The notes under the pieces were generated by a model. That model searched no databases, was not told the DNA's origin, and was given only the letters and a program-made list of their open reading frames with translations. From Bacteroidaceae bacterium (GTDB lineage: Bacteria; Bacteroidota; Bacteroidia; Bacteroidales; Bacteroidaceae): 64,000 nt of DNA. Positions 34,334-43,045 of the stretch are shown in pieces. The DNA lies in NCBI GenBank assembly GCA_017522785.1, contig JAFWYF010000015.1, positions 204,143 through 268,142 of the forward strand, written 5' to 3'. Both the position numbers and the translations under genes were made by a program. Position 1 is the stretch's first letter. Each line of letters begins with the position of its first letter.

Positions 34334-35773
34334 TTATTTCTTCTTCATTTCTGCTTCGAAACGTCTGGCAGCCTCATTGCTGTCGGAGCATGAGCATGGA
34401 CCTGTTATACAGCCACCGGGACACGACATAACCTCTACCATCTTGCCTGGACATTTTCCAGTCTTTGCATAGGCACGTAGAACACCAATGTTCTTTTTAT
34501 TCAAATCGGCAATAACAACTCCTTCAATCTCTTCTCCACCAAGAATGTTTTTAACAGCAGTAAATACACCACCGGTCTTTGCAAAACCATGTGCATCTTT
34601 TCCTGCCGATTCATCGGGGGTAAATGGCTGGCAGTTGTCAATATCAATACCCATACCATCTATTACAGCATCTACTTCGCGGAATGTCCATACAAAATCG
34701 ACACTGTCATGTTCACGACATTCTGCCTTTTTCGATGCACAAGGTGATATAAATACATTTATAGCATCGGGGTGTTTTTTGCGCGCATATTCTGCTGTAT
34801 ATACCATTGGCGATGCAGTAGTAGAAACATACTTCATTAAATCGGGGATATGCTTACGAGCCAAATTAACATATGCGGGACAGCAGCTTGTTGTCATAAA
34901 AGGAGCGCCCTCTTCCATCTTTTCCTTGAATTCAGCCGATTCACGACGTGTGGTCTCTTCGGCTCCGTATGCAACCTCTATGACATCGTGGAAACCAATC
35001 TCCTTCAATGCTCCGAATACCTGTTCTATTGGTTTTCCAAACTGTGCGAGTACCGATGGAGCAACCATAGCTACAACCTTTTTGCCTTCTTTTATGCGCT
35101 TCAGTACATCGAATACTGTACATTGGTCGAAAATAGCACCAAAAGGACAAGCGTTAAGGCATTTTCCACAATAGATACACTTTTCGGGGTCGATATGCTC
35201 AACTCCATATTCATCTTTTGAGATTGCTTTAACAGGACAAGCCTCTTCACATGGCACAGGCATATAAACAATTGCGTGGTAGGGACATACCTGCTGGCAT
35301 TTGCCACAACTGATACATTTTTCGTGGTCGATGTGAGCTTTTCCATCTCTATCGTAAGAGATTGCATCTTTAGGGCAGTTCGTATAGCAAGGACGTGCAA
35401 CACAACCGCGACAAAGGTCGGTAATTTCGTAGTTAATTTTTACGCAAGAAGAGCAAGCTTCGTCCATAACATTTAAGATACCACGTTTGTCATCGGGCAT
35501 CTCACGCTCCATCATGCGTCTAACGTAACTGCTCAATCTGTCCAACTCGTCATGCTCATCATCCATGTTGAATCCGAGCATAGCCATTGTTTTGTACTTC
35601 ATTACTCCACGCTCCTTGTATATACAGCAACGACCTTTGGGGTTGCGTTTACGAGGATAGCGGTTTATAAGCATGCGGTCAATATTCTCCTCGAGAGAAT
35701 TTTCTTTCCACATTCTAACCATCTCTGCAAGCAGATTGTATCTAATGAACATAACATTGTTATTATATGCCAT
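34334..35773 (-). CDS. hydA: [FeFe] hydrogenase, group B-like, monomeric
   Basis: A 479-residue iron-only hydrogenase that makes or consumes H2 through ferredoxin. The N-terminal 100 residues are a family-specific extension. Ferredoxin-type cysteines follow: SSCVKINYEITDLCRGC, then EKCISCGKCQQVCP and EKCIYCGKCLNACP. The H-domain has L1 TSCCPAYV (Tyr where prototypical enzymes have Trp), L2 SPCASKKAE (Ser where they have Met) and L3 EVMSCPGGCITGPCS. This motif set fits group B hydrogenases of anaerobic Bacteroidetes and Firmicutes rather than the well-studied group A. It is divergent from hydE-hydG-hydF, the full set of H-cluster maturases. Activity and direction are unmeasured for this clade in most hosts. 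Confidence 0.9.
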   Translation of the reverse strand: MAYNNNVMFIRYNLLAEMVRMWKENSLEENIDRMLINRYPRKRNPKGRCCIYKERGVMKYKTMAMLGFNMDDEHDELDRLSSYVRRMMEREMPDDKRGILNVMDEACSSCVKINYEITDLCRGCVARPCYTNCPKDAISYDRDGKAHIDHEKCISCGKCQQVCPYHAIVYMPVPCEEACPVKAISKDEYGVEHIDPEKCIYCGKCLNACPFGAIFDQCTVFDVLKRIKEGKKVVAMVAPSVLAQFGKPIEQVFGALKEIGFHDVIEVAYGAEETTRRESAEFKEKMEEGAPFMTTSCCPAYVNLARKHIPDLMKYVSTTASPMVYTAEYARKKHPDAINVFISPCASKKAECREHDSVDFVWTFREVDAVIDGMGIDIDNCQPFTPDESAGKDAHGFAKTGGVFTAVKNILGGEEIEGVVIADLNKKNIGVLRAYAKTGKCPGKMVEVMSCPGGCITGPCSCSDSNEAARRFEAEMKKK

Positions 35774-35838
35774 AGTAGTTCTTTTTGAGATTATGTTTAA
35801 ATTTTGCGGTAAAAATAGTAAAAAAGAGTCAATTTTTG

Positions 35839-35846
35839 TAATTTTG
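35839..35846 (+). promoter_or_regulatory. Bacteroidetes -7 element for the hydEGF operon
   Basis: TAATTTTG, an exact TAnnTTTG match, ends 22 bp before the hydE start. No matching element for hydA is obvious in the 95 bp divergent region. Confidence 0.6.
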
Positions 35847-35868
35847 CAATAATCTTTCTCTATTTATT

Positions 35869-36939
35869 ATGAAAAAATATTTTTTGGGTGAAAATTATGC
35901 TCTAATAGATGCACTATATGAGCAGAAACAGATAGAGCAAAGCGATTGGTTTGCTCTATTAACCATGCTTACACCTGACGAGAAAGAGTATTTGAGAAAA
36001 ATAGCATCCGATGTGGCTAAATCTAATTTTGGTAATGGTATCTACATAAGAGCATTAACCGAAATTAGCTCTTATTGTAAGAATAACTGTTTCTATTGTG
36101 GATTACGTACTTCAAATAGTTTGGCAGAACGCTATCGACTGACAAAAGAAGAGATTCTCGATTGTTGTAGCGAAGGAGATGCTATGGGATTCAATACATT
36201 TGTATTACAAGGTGGTGAGGACCCTAAGCAAAATGATGAGTGGATAACAGATGTAGTACGCTCTATACGTGAAAAATTTCCCGAAAAAGCCATAACATTA
36301 TCGGTAGGAGAGAGAAGTAAAGAGGCATATATGGCTTTTCGTGATGCAGGGGCTAATCGCTACTTGTTACGTCACGAAACACGTTGCGATGAACACTATT
36401 CCCGTTTGCATCCAGCAGTTATGAGTGGAGAAAAACGTCGAGAATGTTTGCAGACTCTAAAAGAGTTAGGCTTTCAGACAGGTAGTGGCATGATGATAGG
36501 TTCTCCATTTCAGACTATGGAACATATTGTAGAGGATATAATGTTTCTCGAACAGCTAAATCCCGAAATGATAGGAGTTGGGCCTTTTATCCCGGCACAA
36601 GGAACACCTTTTGCAAAATATGTAGCAGGAAGTGTCGAAAACACATTGCTTGTAGTATCTTTGTTACGTCTGCGTTTCCCAAAAGCACTTATACCTGCAA
36701 CCACAGCTCTCTCTACTTTGTGCGAGAATGGTTTGGAAAAAGGTATATTGGCTGGAGCAAATGTGGTTATGCCTAATATATCCCCGGCAAATGTTCGAAA
36801 AAAATATTCTATATACGATAACAAAAAAAGCTACGGAACAGAATCGGCTCAACAGTTGCATTTGCTTGATAAACGGTTGAATGTAATTGGATATCATATT
36901 GATTATGGACGTGGCGATTATGATAATAATAAAAAATAA
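35869..36939 (+). CDS. hydE: [FeFe] hydrogenase H-cluster maturase HydE (radical SAM)
   Basis: A 356-residue radical SAM enzyme acting on the HydG-made iron-CO-CN unit during assembly of the H-cluster subsite. The SAM cluster motif is CKNNCFYC (Cys70, Cys74, Cys77), preceded by RALTEISSYC. Also seen: TFVLQGGEDP, SVGERSKEAY and the GVGPFIPAQGTPF stretch typical of HydE, which separates it from BioB. Length fits the family. It is the first gene of the maturation operon; hydG follows by 6 bp. Confidence 0.95.
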   Translation: MKKYFLGENYALIDALYEQKQIEQSDWFALLTMLTPDEKEYLRKIASDVAKSNFGNGIYIRALTEISSYCKNNCFYCGLRTSNSLAERYRLTKEEILDCCSEGDAMGFNTFVLQGGEDPKQNDEWITDVVRSIREKFPEKAITLSVGERSKEAYMAFRDAGANRYLLRHETRCDEHYSRLHPAVMSGEKRRECLQTLKELGFQTGSGMMIGSPFQTMEHIVEDIMFLEQLNPEMIGVGPFIPAQGTPFAKYVAGSVENTLLVVSLLRLRFPKALIPATTALSTLCENGLEKGILAGANVVMPNISPANVRKKYSIYDNKKSYGTESAQQLHLLDKRLNVIGYHIDYGRGDYDNNKK

Positions 36940-36945
36940 TTATAT

Positions 36946-38364
36946 ATGTATAATGTAAAATCTCATATAGCAGAAGAGTTTATAAACGATGCAGAGATAT
37001 GCGACACCATGATATATGCTCGTGAGCATTGTAACGATGCAGAACTTATACAACAGATATTGAAAAAAGCACGCGAGCATAAAGGAATTACACATCGCGA
37101 AGCTGCAGTGTTACTCGAATGTGAGGACAAAGATGTTATCAACGAGATATTTGATATTGCAAACGAAATAAAACATCGTTTCTATGGTAATAGAATTGTA
37201 ATGTTTGCCCCTTTGTATCTATCCAATTACTGCGTGAATAGCTGTGTCTATTGTCCCTATCATGTGAAAAATAAAAATATAAGACGCAAGAAACTTTCTC
37301 AAGAAGAGATTCGTCAAGAGGTTATTGCGCTTCAAGATATGGGACACAAACGTTTGGCATTGGAAGCCGGTGAGCATCCTATTTACAATCCATTGGAATA
37401 TATTCTCGAGAGCATCAAAACTATTTATAGTATAAAACATAAGAATGGTGCTATAAGGCGTGTGAATGTAAATATTGCCGCTACAACAGTGGAAAACTAT
37501 CGTCGTTTGAAAGATGCCGGCATAGGTACATACATCCTTTTCCAAGAAACATATAACAAAAAGAACTACGAAGCATTACACCCAAAAGGCCCCAAAAGCG
37601 ATTATGCATACCACACAGAGGCAATGGACCGCGCTATGGAGGCCGGAATTGATGATGTTGGTATTGGTGTTTTGTATGGTTTGGAAACATATCGTTACGA
37701 TTTCATAGGCTTGCTCATGCATGCAGAACATTTGGAAGCAACATTTGGAGTGGGACCACATACTATTAGTGTACCGCGTCTTTGTATGGCAGATGACATA
37801 GATACTACCGATTTTAAGAATGCAGTTCCCGATGATATTTTCTATCGAATAGTTGCAATTATTCGTATTGCTGTTCCATATACAGGTATGATAATATCAA
37901 CACGTGAAAGTGAGAAATGTCGTGCCCGACTTTTGGAGATCGGAATATCACAAATGAGTGGTGGCTCGCGCACAAGTGTTGGTGGTTATGTCTCTCCCGA
38001 GAGTGAAGAGGAAAATTCTGCACAATTTGATGTTGCCGACCATCGTACTTTAGACGAAGTGGTAGGGTGGTTGCTCGACCTAAATCATATACCGAGTTTT
38101 TGTACTGCCTGCTATCGTGAAGGACGTACAGGAGACCGTTTTATGACTCTTCTCAAAAATGGACAAATATCTAACTGCTGTTTACCTAATGCGCTCATCA
38201 CATTAAAGGAGTATGCAAAGGATTATGCATCGCCTGAGGTGCGCGAGAAGGCCGAAGAAATGATTAAACGCCTACTTGCCAATGTGCCAAATGAGAAGGT
38301 GCGTGCCAATGCAACAAAGTATCTTGCTGCAATAGATGAAGGTAAAAGAGATTTTAGGTTTTAA
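36946..38364 (+). CDS. hydG: [FeFe] hydrogenase H-cluster maturase HydG (radical SAM tyrosine lyase)
   Basis: A 472-residue enzyme that splits tyrosine into p-cresol and the CO and cyanide ligands of the H-cluster. The radical SAM site is CVNSCVYC (Cys96, Cys100, Cys103). The second, C-terminal auxiliary cluster is visible as SFCTACYREGRTGDRFM followed by NCCLPNALITLKEY, the feature that separates HydG from ThiH. It sits between hydE (6 bp) and hydF (11 bp) in one operon. Confidence 0.96.
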   Translation: MYNVKSHIAEEFINDAEICDTMIYAREHCNDAELIQQILKKAREHKGITHREAAVLLECEDKDVINEIFDIANEIKHRFYGNRIVMFAPLYLSNYCVNSCVYCPYHVKNKNIRRKKLSQEEIRQEVIALQDMGHKRLALEAGEHPIYNPLEYILESIKTIYSIKHKNGAIRRVNVNIAATTVENYRRLKDAGIGTYILFQETYNKKNYEALHPKGPKSDYAYHTEAMDRAMEAGIDDVGIGVLYGLETYRYDFIGLLMHAEHLEATFGVGPHTISVPRLCMADDIDTTDFKNAVPDDIFYRIVAIIRIAVPYTGMIISTRESEKCRARLLEIGISQMSGGSRTSVGGYVSPESEEENSAQFDVADHRTLDEVVGWLLDLNHIPSFCTACYREGRTGDRFMTLLKNGQISNCCLPNALITLKEYAKDYASPEVREKAEEMIKRLLANVPNEKVRANATKYLAAIDEGKRDFRF

Positions 38365-38375
38365 AACAGAACTTT

Positions 38376-39563
38376 ATGAATAATATAGCACGTTCCAACC
38401 GCTATCATATAGGAATTTTTGGCCGTCGTAATGCCGGAAAATCGACATTGCTAAATAGACTCACAGGACAAGATGTATCAATTGTTTCTGATGTTCCCGG
38501 TACAACAACCGACACCGTTTGGAAAAATATCGAATTACCGGGTATTGGAGCCGCAGTAATAGGAGATACCGCCGGGTTTGATGACGAAGGTGAGTTGGGT
38601 CTTATGCGAACAGAACGTACCCGGCGAGTTGTTCAACAAATTGATATGGCGTTGCTCCTTTTGACCGGTTCGCCCAATGATGCATCAGTGGAAAAAGAGT
38701 GGCACAAAATGTTTCTTAAAGCCGACATTCCGGTTATAATGCTACTCGCAAAATGCGATGATGAATGTGATAGCAATTTGCTCAATGCTTGGAGCAATGT
38801 GATGAATGAAATTGTGTTGCCAATATCAGCAAAAGAGGGCAAGGGTATGGAATCGTTGTTTGAGAGAATGTCTGCAATATACAAAAAAGATGATAATCTC
38901 GAAGATATAACATATACTCTGGCAAAGGCTGGCGATACGGTGTTGTTGGTAATGCCTCAAGATGCACAAGCACCTAAAGGTCGTCTAATACAGCCACAAG
39001 TACAGACATTACGAAATCTTTTGGATAAGCACTGTTTGGTACTATGCTGTGCGCCCGAAGAGATGCCGGCTATGCTTGCAATACTCAAAAATCCGCCACA
39101 ATTGGTGATAACCGATTCACAAGTCTTTGCACAAGTTCATTCACTTACACCAAAGGAAAGCAAACTGACATCTTTCTCGGTTCTTATGGCTCGTCATAAA
39201 GGTGATATAGATACTTTTAGAGCAGGAGCCAATGCTTTGATGAAACTGCCCGAAGATGGCAAAGTGCTCATAGCAGAGACATGTTCACATGTTCCTCAAA
39301 ACGAGGATATAGGTCGTGTTAAGTTACCCCGTTTATTACACAAAAAATTTGGAGAGAAAATAACAATTGATGTGGTATCGGGTAACGATTTTCCCGAAGA
39401 CCTCACCGCATATGATATAATTATACATTGTGGAGCATGTATGTTCACACGTCGCCATGTTCTGTCGCGTGTTCGACGTGCAAAAGCACAAAATGTACCT
39501 ATCACCAATTATGGTATTGCCATTGCTGCTCTAACCGGTATTCTCAATAAAGTAACAATATAG
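38376..39563 (+). CDS. hydF: [FeFe] hydrogenase maturation GTPase HydF
   Basis: A 395-residue scaffold GTPase on which the H-cluster two-iron subsite is completed before transfer to HydA. G-domain: Walker A GRRNAGKS (16-23), DVPGTTTD, DTAGFDDEG, AKCDDE. The C-terminal iron-sulfur ligands are visible as ETCSHVP and, about 45 residues later, IHCGACMFTRRH, matching the HydF CxH...HCxxC pattern. Length is typical. Together with hydE and hydG it completes the maturation set. Confidence 0.95.
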   Translation: MNNIARSNRYHIGIFGRRNAGKSTLLNRLTGQDVSIVSDVPGTTTDTVWKNIELPGIGAAVIGDTAGFDDEGELGLMRTERTRRVVQQIDMALLLLTGSPNDASVEKEWHKMFLKADIPVIMLLAKCDDECDSNLLNAWSNVMNEIVLPISAKEGKGMESLFERMSAIYKKDDNLEDITYTLAKAGDTVLLVMPQDAQAPKGRLIQPQVQTLRNLLDKHCLVLCCAPEEMPAMLAILKNPPQLVITDSQVFAQVHSLTPKESKLTSFSVLMARHKGDIDTFRAGANALMKLPEDGKVLIAETCSHVPQNEDIGRVKLPRLLHKKFGEKITIDVVSGNDFPEDLTAYDIIIHCGACMFTRRHVLSRVRRAKAQNVPITNYGIAIAALTGILNKVTI

Positions 39564-39569
39564 TCCGTT

Positions 39570-39947
39570 ATGCTTAAAGAAGGATTAACATATAAAAGTA
39601 CAACAACCGTTTCCAATGAAAACAGTGCATTGACAATGGGTTCCGGTAACCTGCCGGTTTTCGCAACACCGGCGATGGTTGCACTCATGGAAAATGCCAC
39701 AATGCTTGCCGTAGCCGATGCTCTGCCCGAAGGGTTCACTACTGTTGGTTCAGAAATGAATGTTCGACATATTAAACCATCGCCGGTTGGCGCTCAGATT
39801 ACAGCAGTAGCATTGCTTACAGCTGTAGAAGGACGAAAACTGACATTTGATGTTTCGGCATACGATGGCGAAGAACAAATAGGTAAAGGTGTGCATGTTC
39901 GTTTCATGGTTGATATTGAGCGTTTCATGAATAAAATCAACCGTTAG
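39570..39947 (+). CDS. Hotdog-fold thioesterase, FlK-like
   Basis: A 125-residue single hotdog domain starting MLKEGLTYKSTTTVSNENSA. Then comes PVFATPAMVALMENATMLAV (the FlK-type segment with a Thr/Glu active-site region), TTVGSEMNVRHIKPSP and GVHVRFMVDIERF. This pattern fits the fluoroacetyl-CoA thioesterase-like family of small acyl-CoA thioesterases. It starts 6 bp after hydF, so it travels with the hydrogenase maturation operon. A metabolic link is not obvious and the natural substrate is unknown. Confidence 0.85.
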   Translation: MLKEGLTYKSTTTVSNENSALTMGSGNLPVFATPAMVALMENATMLAVADALPEGFTTVGSEMNVRHIKPSPVGAQITAVALLTAVEGRKLTFDVSAYDGEEQIGKGVHVRFMVDIERFMNKINR

Positions 39948-39982
39948 CTTTACGATAATTCTCATCAATTTATGAATAATAA

Positions 39983-40015
39983 AAAACCGTATTCAAGGGG
40001 AGTGAATACGGTTTT
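39983..40015 (-). terminator. Strong terminator of a minus-strand transcript
   Basis: 13 bp stem (39983-39995 with 40003-40015) with a 7-base loop. Reading the minus strand it is followed by a TTTTTT run. It sits just downstream of the structured segment at 40028-40126 and 168 bp past the addB stop. Confidence 0.88.
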
Positions 40016-40027
40016 GCCGAGTAAACG

Positions 40028-40126
40028 CTTTTACCCGTTCGGGCATCGACTTTTCGCAAGCAGATGTTGCCGTAGAATCTATTACTATGAAAAACACATA
40101 GATATAACGCTAAGCGCGGGTAAAAG
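40028..40126 (-). ncRNA. Candidate structured non-coding RNA (three-way junction)
   Basis: A 10 bp closing helix (40028-40037 with 40117-40126) encloses two hairpin arms. One is around 40042-40071 (GGCA with TGCC, plus CATC with GATG). The other is CTATG at 40085-40089 with CATAG at 40097-40101. Reading the minus strand, the domain is followed within about 15 bases by a strong intrinsic terminator (39983-40015). There is no open frame of note. It lies between the convergent thioesterase and addB genes, so it is either a stand-alone small RNA or a processed 3' end of the addB operon. I do not recognise it as SRP RNA, tmRNA, RNase P or a known riboswitch. Strand is inferred from the terminator. 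Confidence 0.5.
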
Positions 40127-40182
40127 TTTTGTTACTTATTAGCTTTTAACTCTTTTTTAACTCTTTTTTATTACATCTAACA

Positions 40183-43038
40183 TTATCTCCCACATAGGTT
40201 TTTGAAATCACACCATTCACAACGTTTTATATCGTCGATTGGTTTGAATGGTTTTTCAATATCGAATATTTCTTCTAACAAATTGTTGAGTAACTTCATG
40301 AACTCTTGGCGCACCATTTCTACATTTACAATAGGGGTATCTGCTATTTTTACTACACAATCTTTTCGTTGCTCAGAGAATTTCTTGTGTATATAAATAA
40401 GCGTTGGAGATGCTTTTTCGCACATTTTGTTCTCTATCGCTGCAATAGAGTACAATAGTGTCTGAAGTATATATCCACTTCCGCTTTTTTTGCCCTCGAA
40501 TACCTCTGTTATATTACCAATCTTATCAATTCTTCCTCCTGTCTTGTAGTCAATAATACTCCATGTTCCATCTTTTTCATCTATTCGGTCTATTCGTCCA
40601 CCAATGCACAACTCAATATCTTCTTCTTTATTTGGGTTTTTAATTACTATTGGGAAATTAATATCCTTTTCGCTACCAATGTACGTGAATGGTGCGTGTG
40701 TGGCATCGCTTTTTATCAGTTTTAAAAGAAAACGATGCAGTACCTCTCTGTTTATGTATTGTTCTCCGTCGTATGTAAACCCTTTCTCGCGCTTAAAAAA
40801 GAGCTTGCCAAAAGATTCATCTATGAATTTATAGAGTAGGGCATCCTTTTCAATATATGGGGTAAGAGAGCTCTTTTCAATTCTTTGTTGCCCGTTTTCT
40901 GTTATTTTATTATAGAAATCTTCGGCTGCTGCATGAAATATATTACCAACATCTGTAGCCTGTAGTTCGCTTGTTAGTTCTTGTGGCTTTTTTAAATACA
41001 ACACATATTTATAAAAGAAACATAAAGGACATTTGATATACTGGTTAATTGCTGTTGGAGATAGAATTTGTGCCTTGTTCCCATTTGCAAAATTGTATCT
41101 CTTTGTAAGTTTGCTTATAATCTCTTTATCCTTTTGTATACATCTTGGCTCTATAATTCTGTTTTGTTGCCTTGCCTGCAAAGATATGTTCTCTATGTAA
41201 TGGTTGTTGTCGGCAAGCAATTGCAATATATAACGAGAACATTCTCCACGTGTGGCACTCTCTGTTGAACTATTATATAAGAATGTAATATTCTCGGCGC
41301 GTTGCATCAGTCGGTAGAAGTTATAAGCATAAATAGAATCGCGATGCTCGCTTAGTGTAAGTCCAAATGCTCGACGAAGGTTGTACGGAACGAAAGAACT
41401 ATCTCCTCCCGACTTGGGAAGATTTCCTTCGTTTACTGAAAGCATTACTAAATTTTTGAAATCAAGGTTTCGTGTCTCTAATAATCCCATAATTTGCATA
41501 CCTACAACCGGTTCCCCATGGAAAGGCATGCTTTGCATAGATAGTGCACTCATGAACAGATTGCCAATGGTTGATTGTTGCATGATTGCTTCGCCACTCT
41601 CTATTATTGTTATGAAGCGTTGTGTCAGTGTAAATGTTTTTAGCAGTGCTTCGCGGAACAATTGTTCATATATGTCGCCTTCTCTATCCTCTTTGCCTGT
41701 AATTATCTGTGCAATACGATATATGGCGTTTCCTAGTGATGCTATCCATAAACTATTGTCGGTGAAACGTGTAAATAATTGTTCCAAAAGTTCATCGCCT
41801 TTGAAAAAATCGATGTCGGGAAAGAAACAACGTTCTTCCAAAATCTTTTTGTCTATCTCTTTCGCTTTTGGACAACAATGAATTATATAAGGATGTGTCA
41901 GCAGGTTATGTACATGTTCGAGTGTAAACGTTAATTGCCCCTCGTCGTAACCTCTTGTTTGTAGGTCTATTAACATACGCATCAAACTGTAGACAGGGGT
42001 ATGAGATATTGGGTAACCCATTGTAACATTAATATTTTTAATGTCATTGGGAATTGTGTGCAATACACTCTCCAACATTGTTTCGTCGCATAATATTATA
42101 GCTGTATCTATCTCGTTTCCTCCTACCAGCGATTTAATCTTTTCGGGAATATATCTTGCCTGTATGCTCTCTGTTGCAGTAGATATTATCTCAATATTCT
42201 TTTTTGTAGAGAGATTGTCGAACAATTCATCTGATAGGGCATTGGGAAATCGTTTTAAGTTACGATGCATAAATAGTCCTGCTTCATGATATTGTGCATT
42301 TATGTAGGAGTTGTCGTAATCCCAATAGAATAGCGCTTGTCCACGCTCTTTCAGTGTATCAAAAAGTGTGCACTCAACACCATTGAGCGCATTAAATCCA
42401 ACAAATATATATTTTTTGTATGGGAATGATAAAGTATCTATTTTCTCTATTGTATCTCGATACAGTTGTCCCTCATAGGCAATATTATCCTTTCGTAGCG
42501 CCTCTTTAAAATCGTGATAGATATCTCCTAGAACTTGCCATATATTCAAAAAGCGTTTTTTAATCTCACTTTTCTCCTCTGTTTTGAAATTGATGAAAAA
42601 TCTTGATATAGCTTCGCGTTGTTCATCGGTTAGGACATCACTCCCATTGCCTAATGCTTGCAGGTCATTAAGATTAGTAAACAGTGTGTCAGCATCGGCA
42701 AGGTTTTTGTCAATGTCATCGAAATCTTTTATCATCAGTTCCCCCCAATGGTAAAAACGGTCGATACTCTCGTTGCTATGTGTATGTTTACAATATATGT
42801 TATACAATTTACATACAAGCAGAATAGGGTCAGCTTTTATTGTATTACTGCATTGCTCAAACAGCTCGCTTATGGTAAGATATTTGGGACTCCAAATGGG
42901 GCGATTGCTGTTTTGTAACAGATATTTATTGAAAAATAATCCGGCACGTTTGTTGGGGAAAACAATAGCAATATCTGTTAAATCGCCATTGAATTTATTA
43001 TATATATCATTAGCAACTAATTGCAAAAAAGGTGTCAT
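40183..43038 (-). CDS. addB: AddB-like nuclease/helicase-fold subunit
   Basis: A 951-residue partner of the AddA helicase-nuclease encoded 8 bp upstream. The N-terminal region (IAIVFPNKRAGLFFNKYLLQ) replaces the Walker A of true helicases, so the helicase fold is probably inactive, as in AddB proteins that scan for Chi. The C-terminal PD-(D/E)XK nuclease is intact (IGGRIDRIDEKDGTWSIIDY followed by KTGG). Its iron-sulfur cluster cysteines are visible as KCPLCFFYKY upstream and CEWCDFKNLCG at the end. The complex resects double-strand DNA ends for recombination. Last gene of the sbcDC-addAB operon. Confidence 0.88.
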   Translation of the reverse strand: MTPFLQLVANDIYNKFNGDLTDIAIVFPNKRAGLFFNKYLLQNSNRPIWSPKYLTISELFEQCSNTIKADPILLVCKLYNIYCKHTHSNESIDRFYHWGELMIKDFDDIDKNLADADTLFTNLNDLQALGNGSDVLTDEQREAISRFFINFKTEEKSEIKKRFLNIWQVLGDIYHDFKEALRKDNIAYEGQLYRDTIEKIDTLSFPYKKYIFVGFNALNGVECTLFDTLKERGQALFYWDYDNSYINAQYHEAGLFMHRNLKRFPNALSDELFDNLSTKKNIEIISTATESIQARYIPEKIKSLVGGNEIDTAIILCDETMLESVLHTIPNDIKNINVTMGYPISHTPVYSLMRMLIDLQTRGYDEGQLTFTLEHVHNLLTHPYIIHCCPKAKEIDKKILEERCFFPDIDFFKGDELLEQLFTRFTDNSLWIASLGNAIYRIAQIITGKEDREGDIYEQLFREALLKTFTLTQRFITIIESGEAIMQQSTIGNLFMSALSMQSMPFHGEPVVGMQIMGLLETRNLDFKNLVMLSVNEGNLPKSGGDSSFVPYNLRRAFGLTLSEHRDSIYAYNFYRLMQRAENITFLYNSSTESATRGECSRYILQLLADNNHYIENISLQARQQNRIIEPRCIQKDKEIISKLTKRYNFANGNKAQILSPTAINQYIKCPLCFFYKYVLYLKKPQELTSELQATDVGNIFHAAAEDFYNKITENGQQRIEKSSLTPYIEKDALLYKFIDESFGKLFFKREKGFTYDGEQYINREVLHRFLLKLIKSDATHAPFTYIGSEKDINFPIVIKNPNKEEDIELCIGGRIDRIDEKDGTWSIIDYKTGGRIDKIGNITEVFEGKKSGSGYILQTLLYSIAAIENKMCEKASPTLIYIHKKFSEQRKDCVVKIADTPIVNVEMVRQEFMKLLNNLLEEIFDIEKPFKPIDDIKRCEWCDFKNLCGR

Positions 43039-43045
43039 GGTTCTA

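Noticed and set aside
34488..35174. 228-residue open frame on the plus strand
   Set aside because: Antisense to the well-supported hydA gene; no recognisable domain and composition of a shadow frame.
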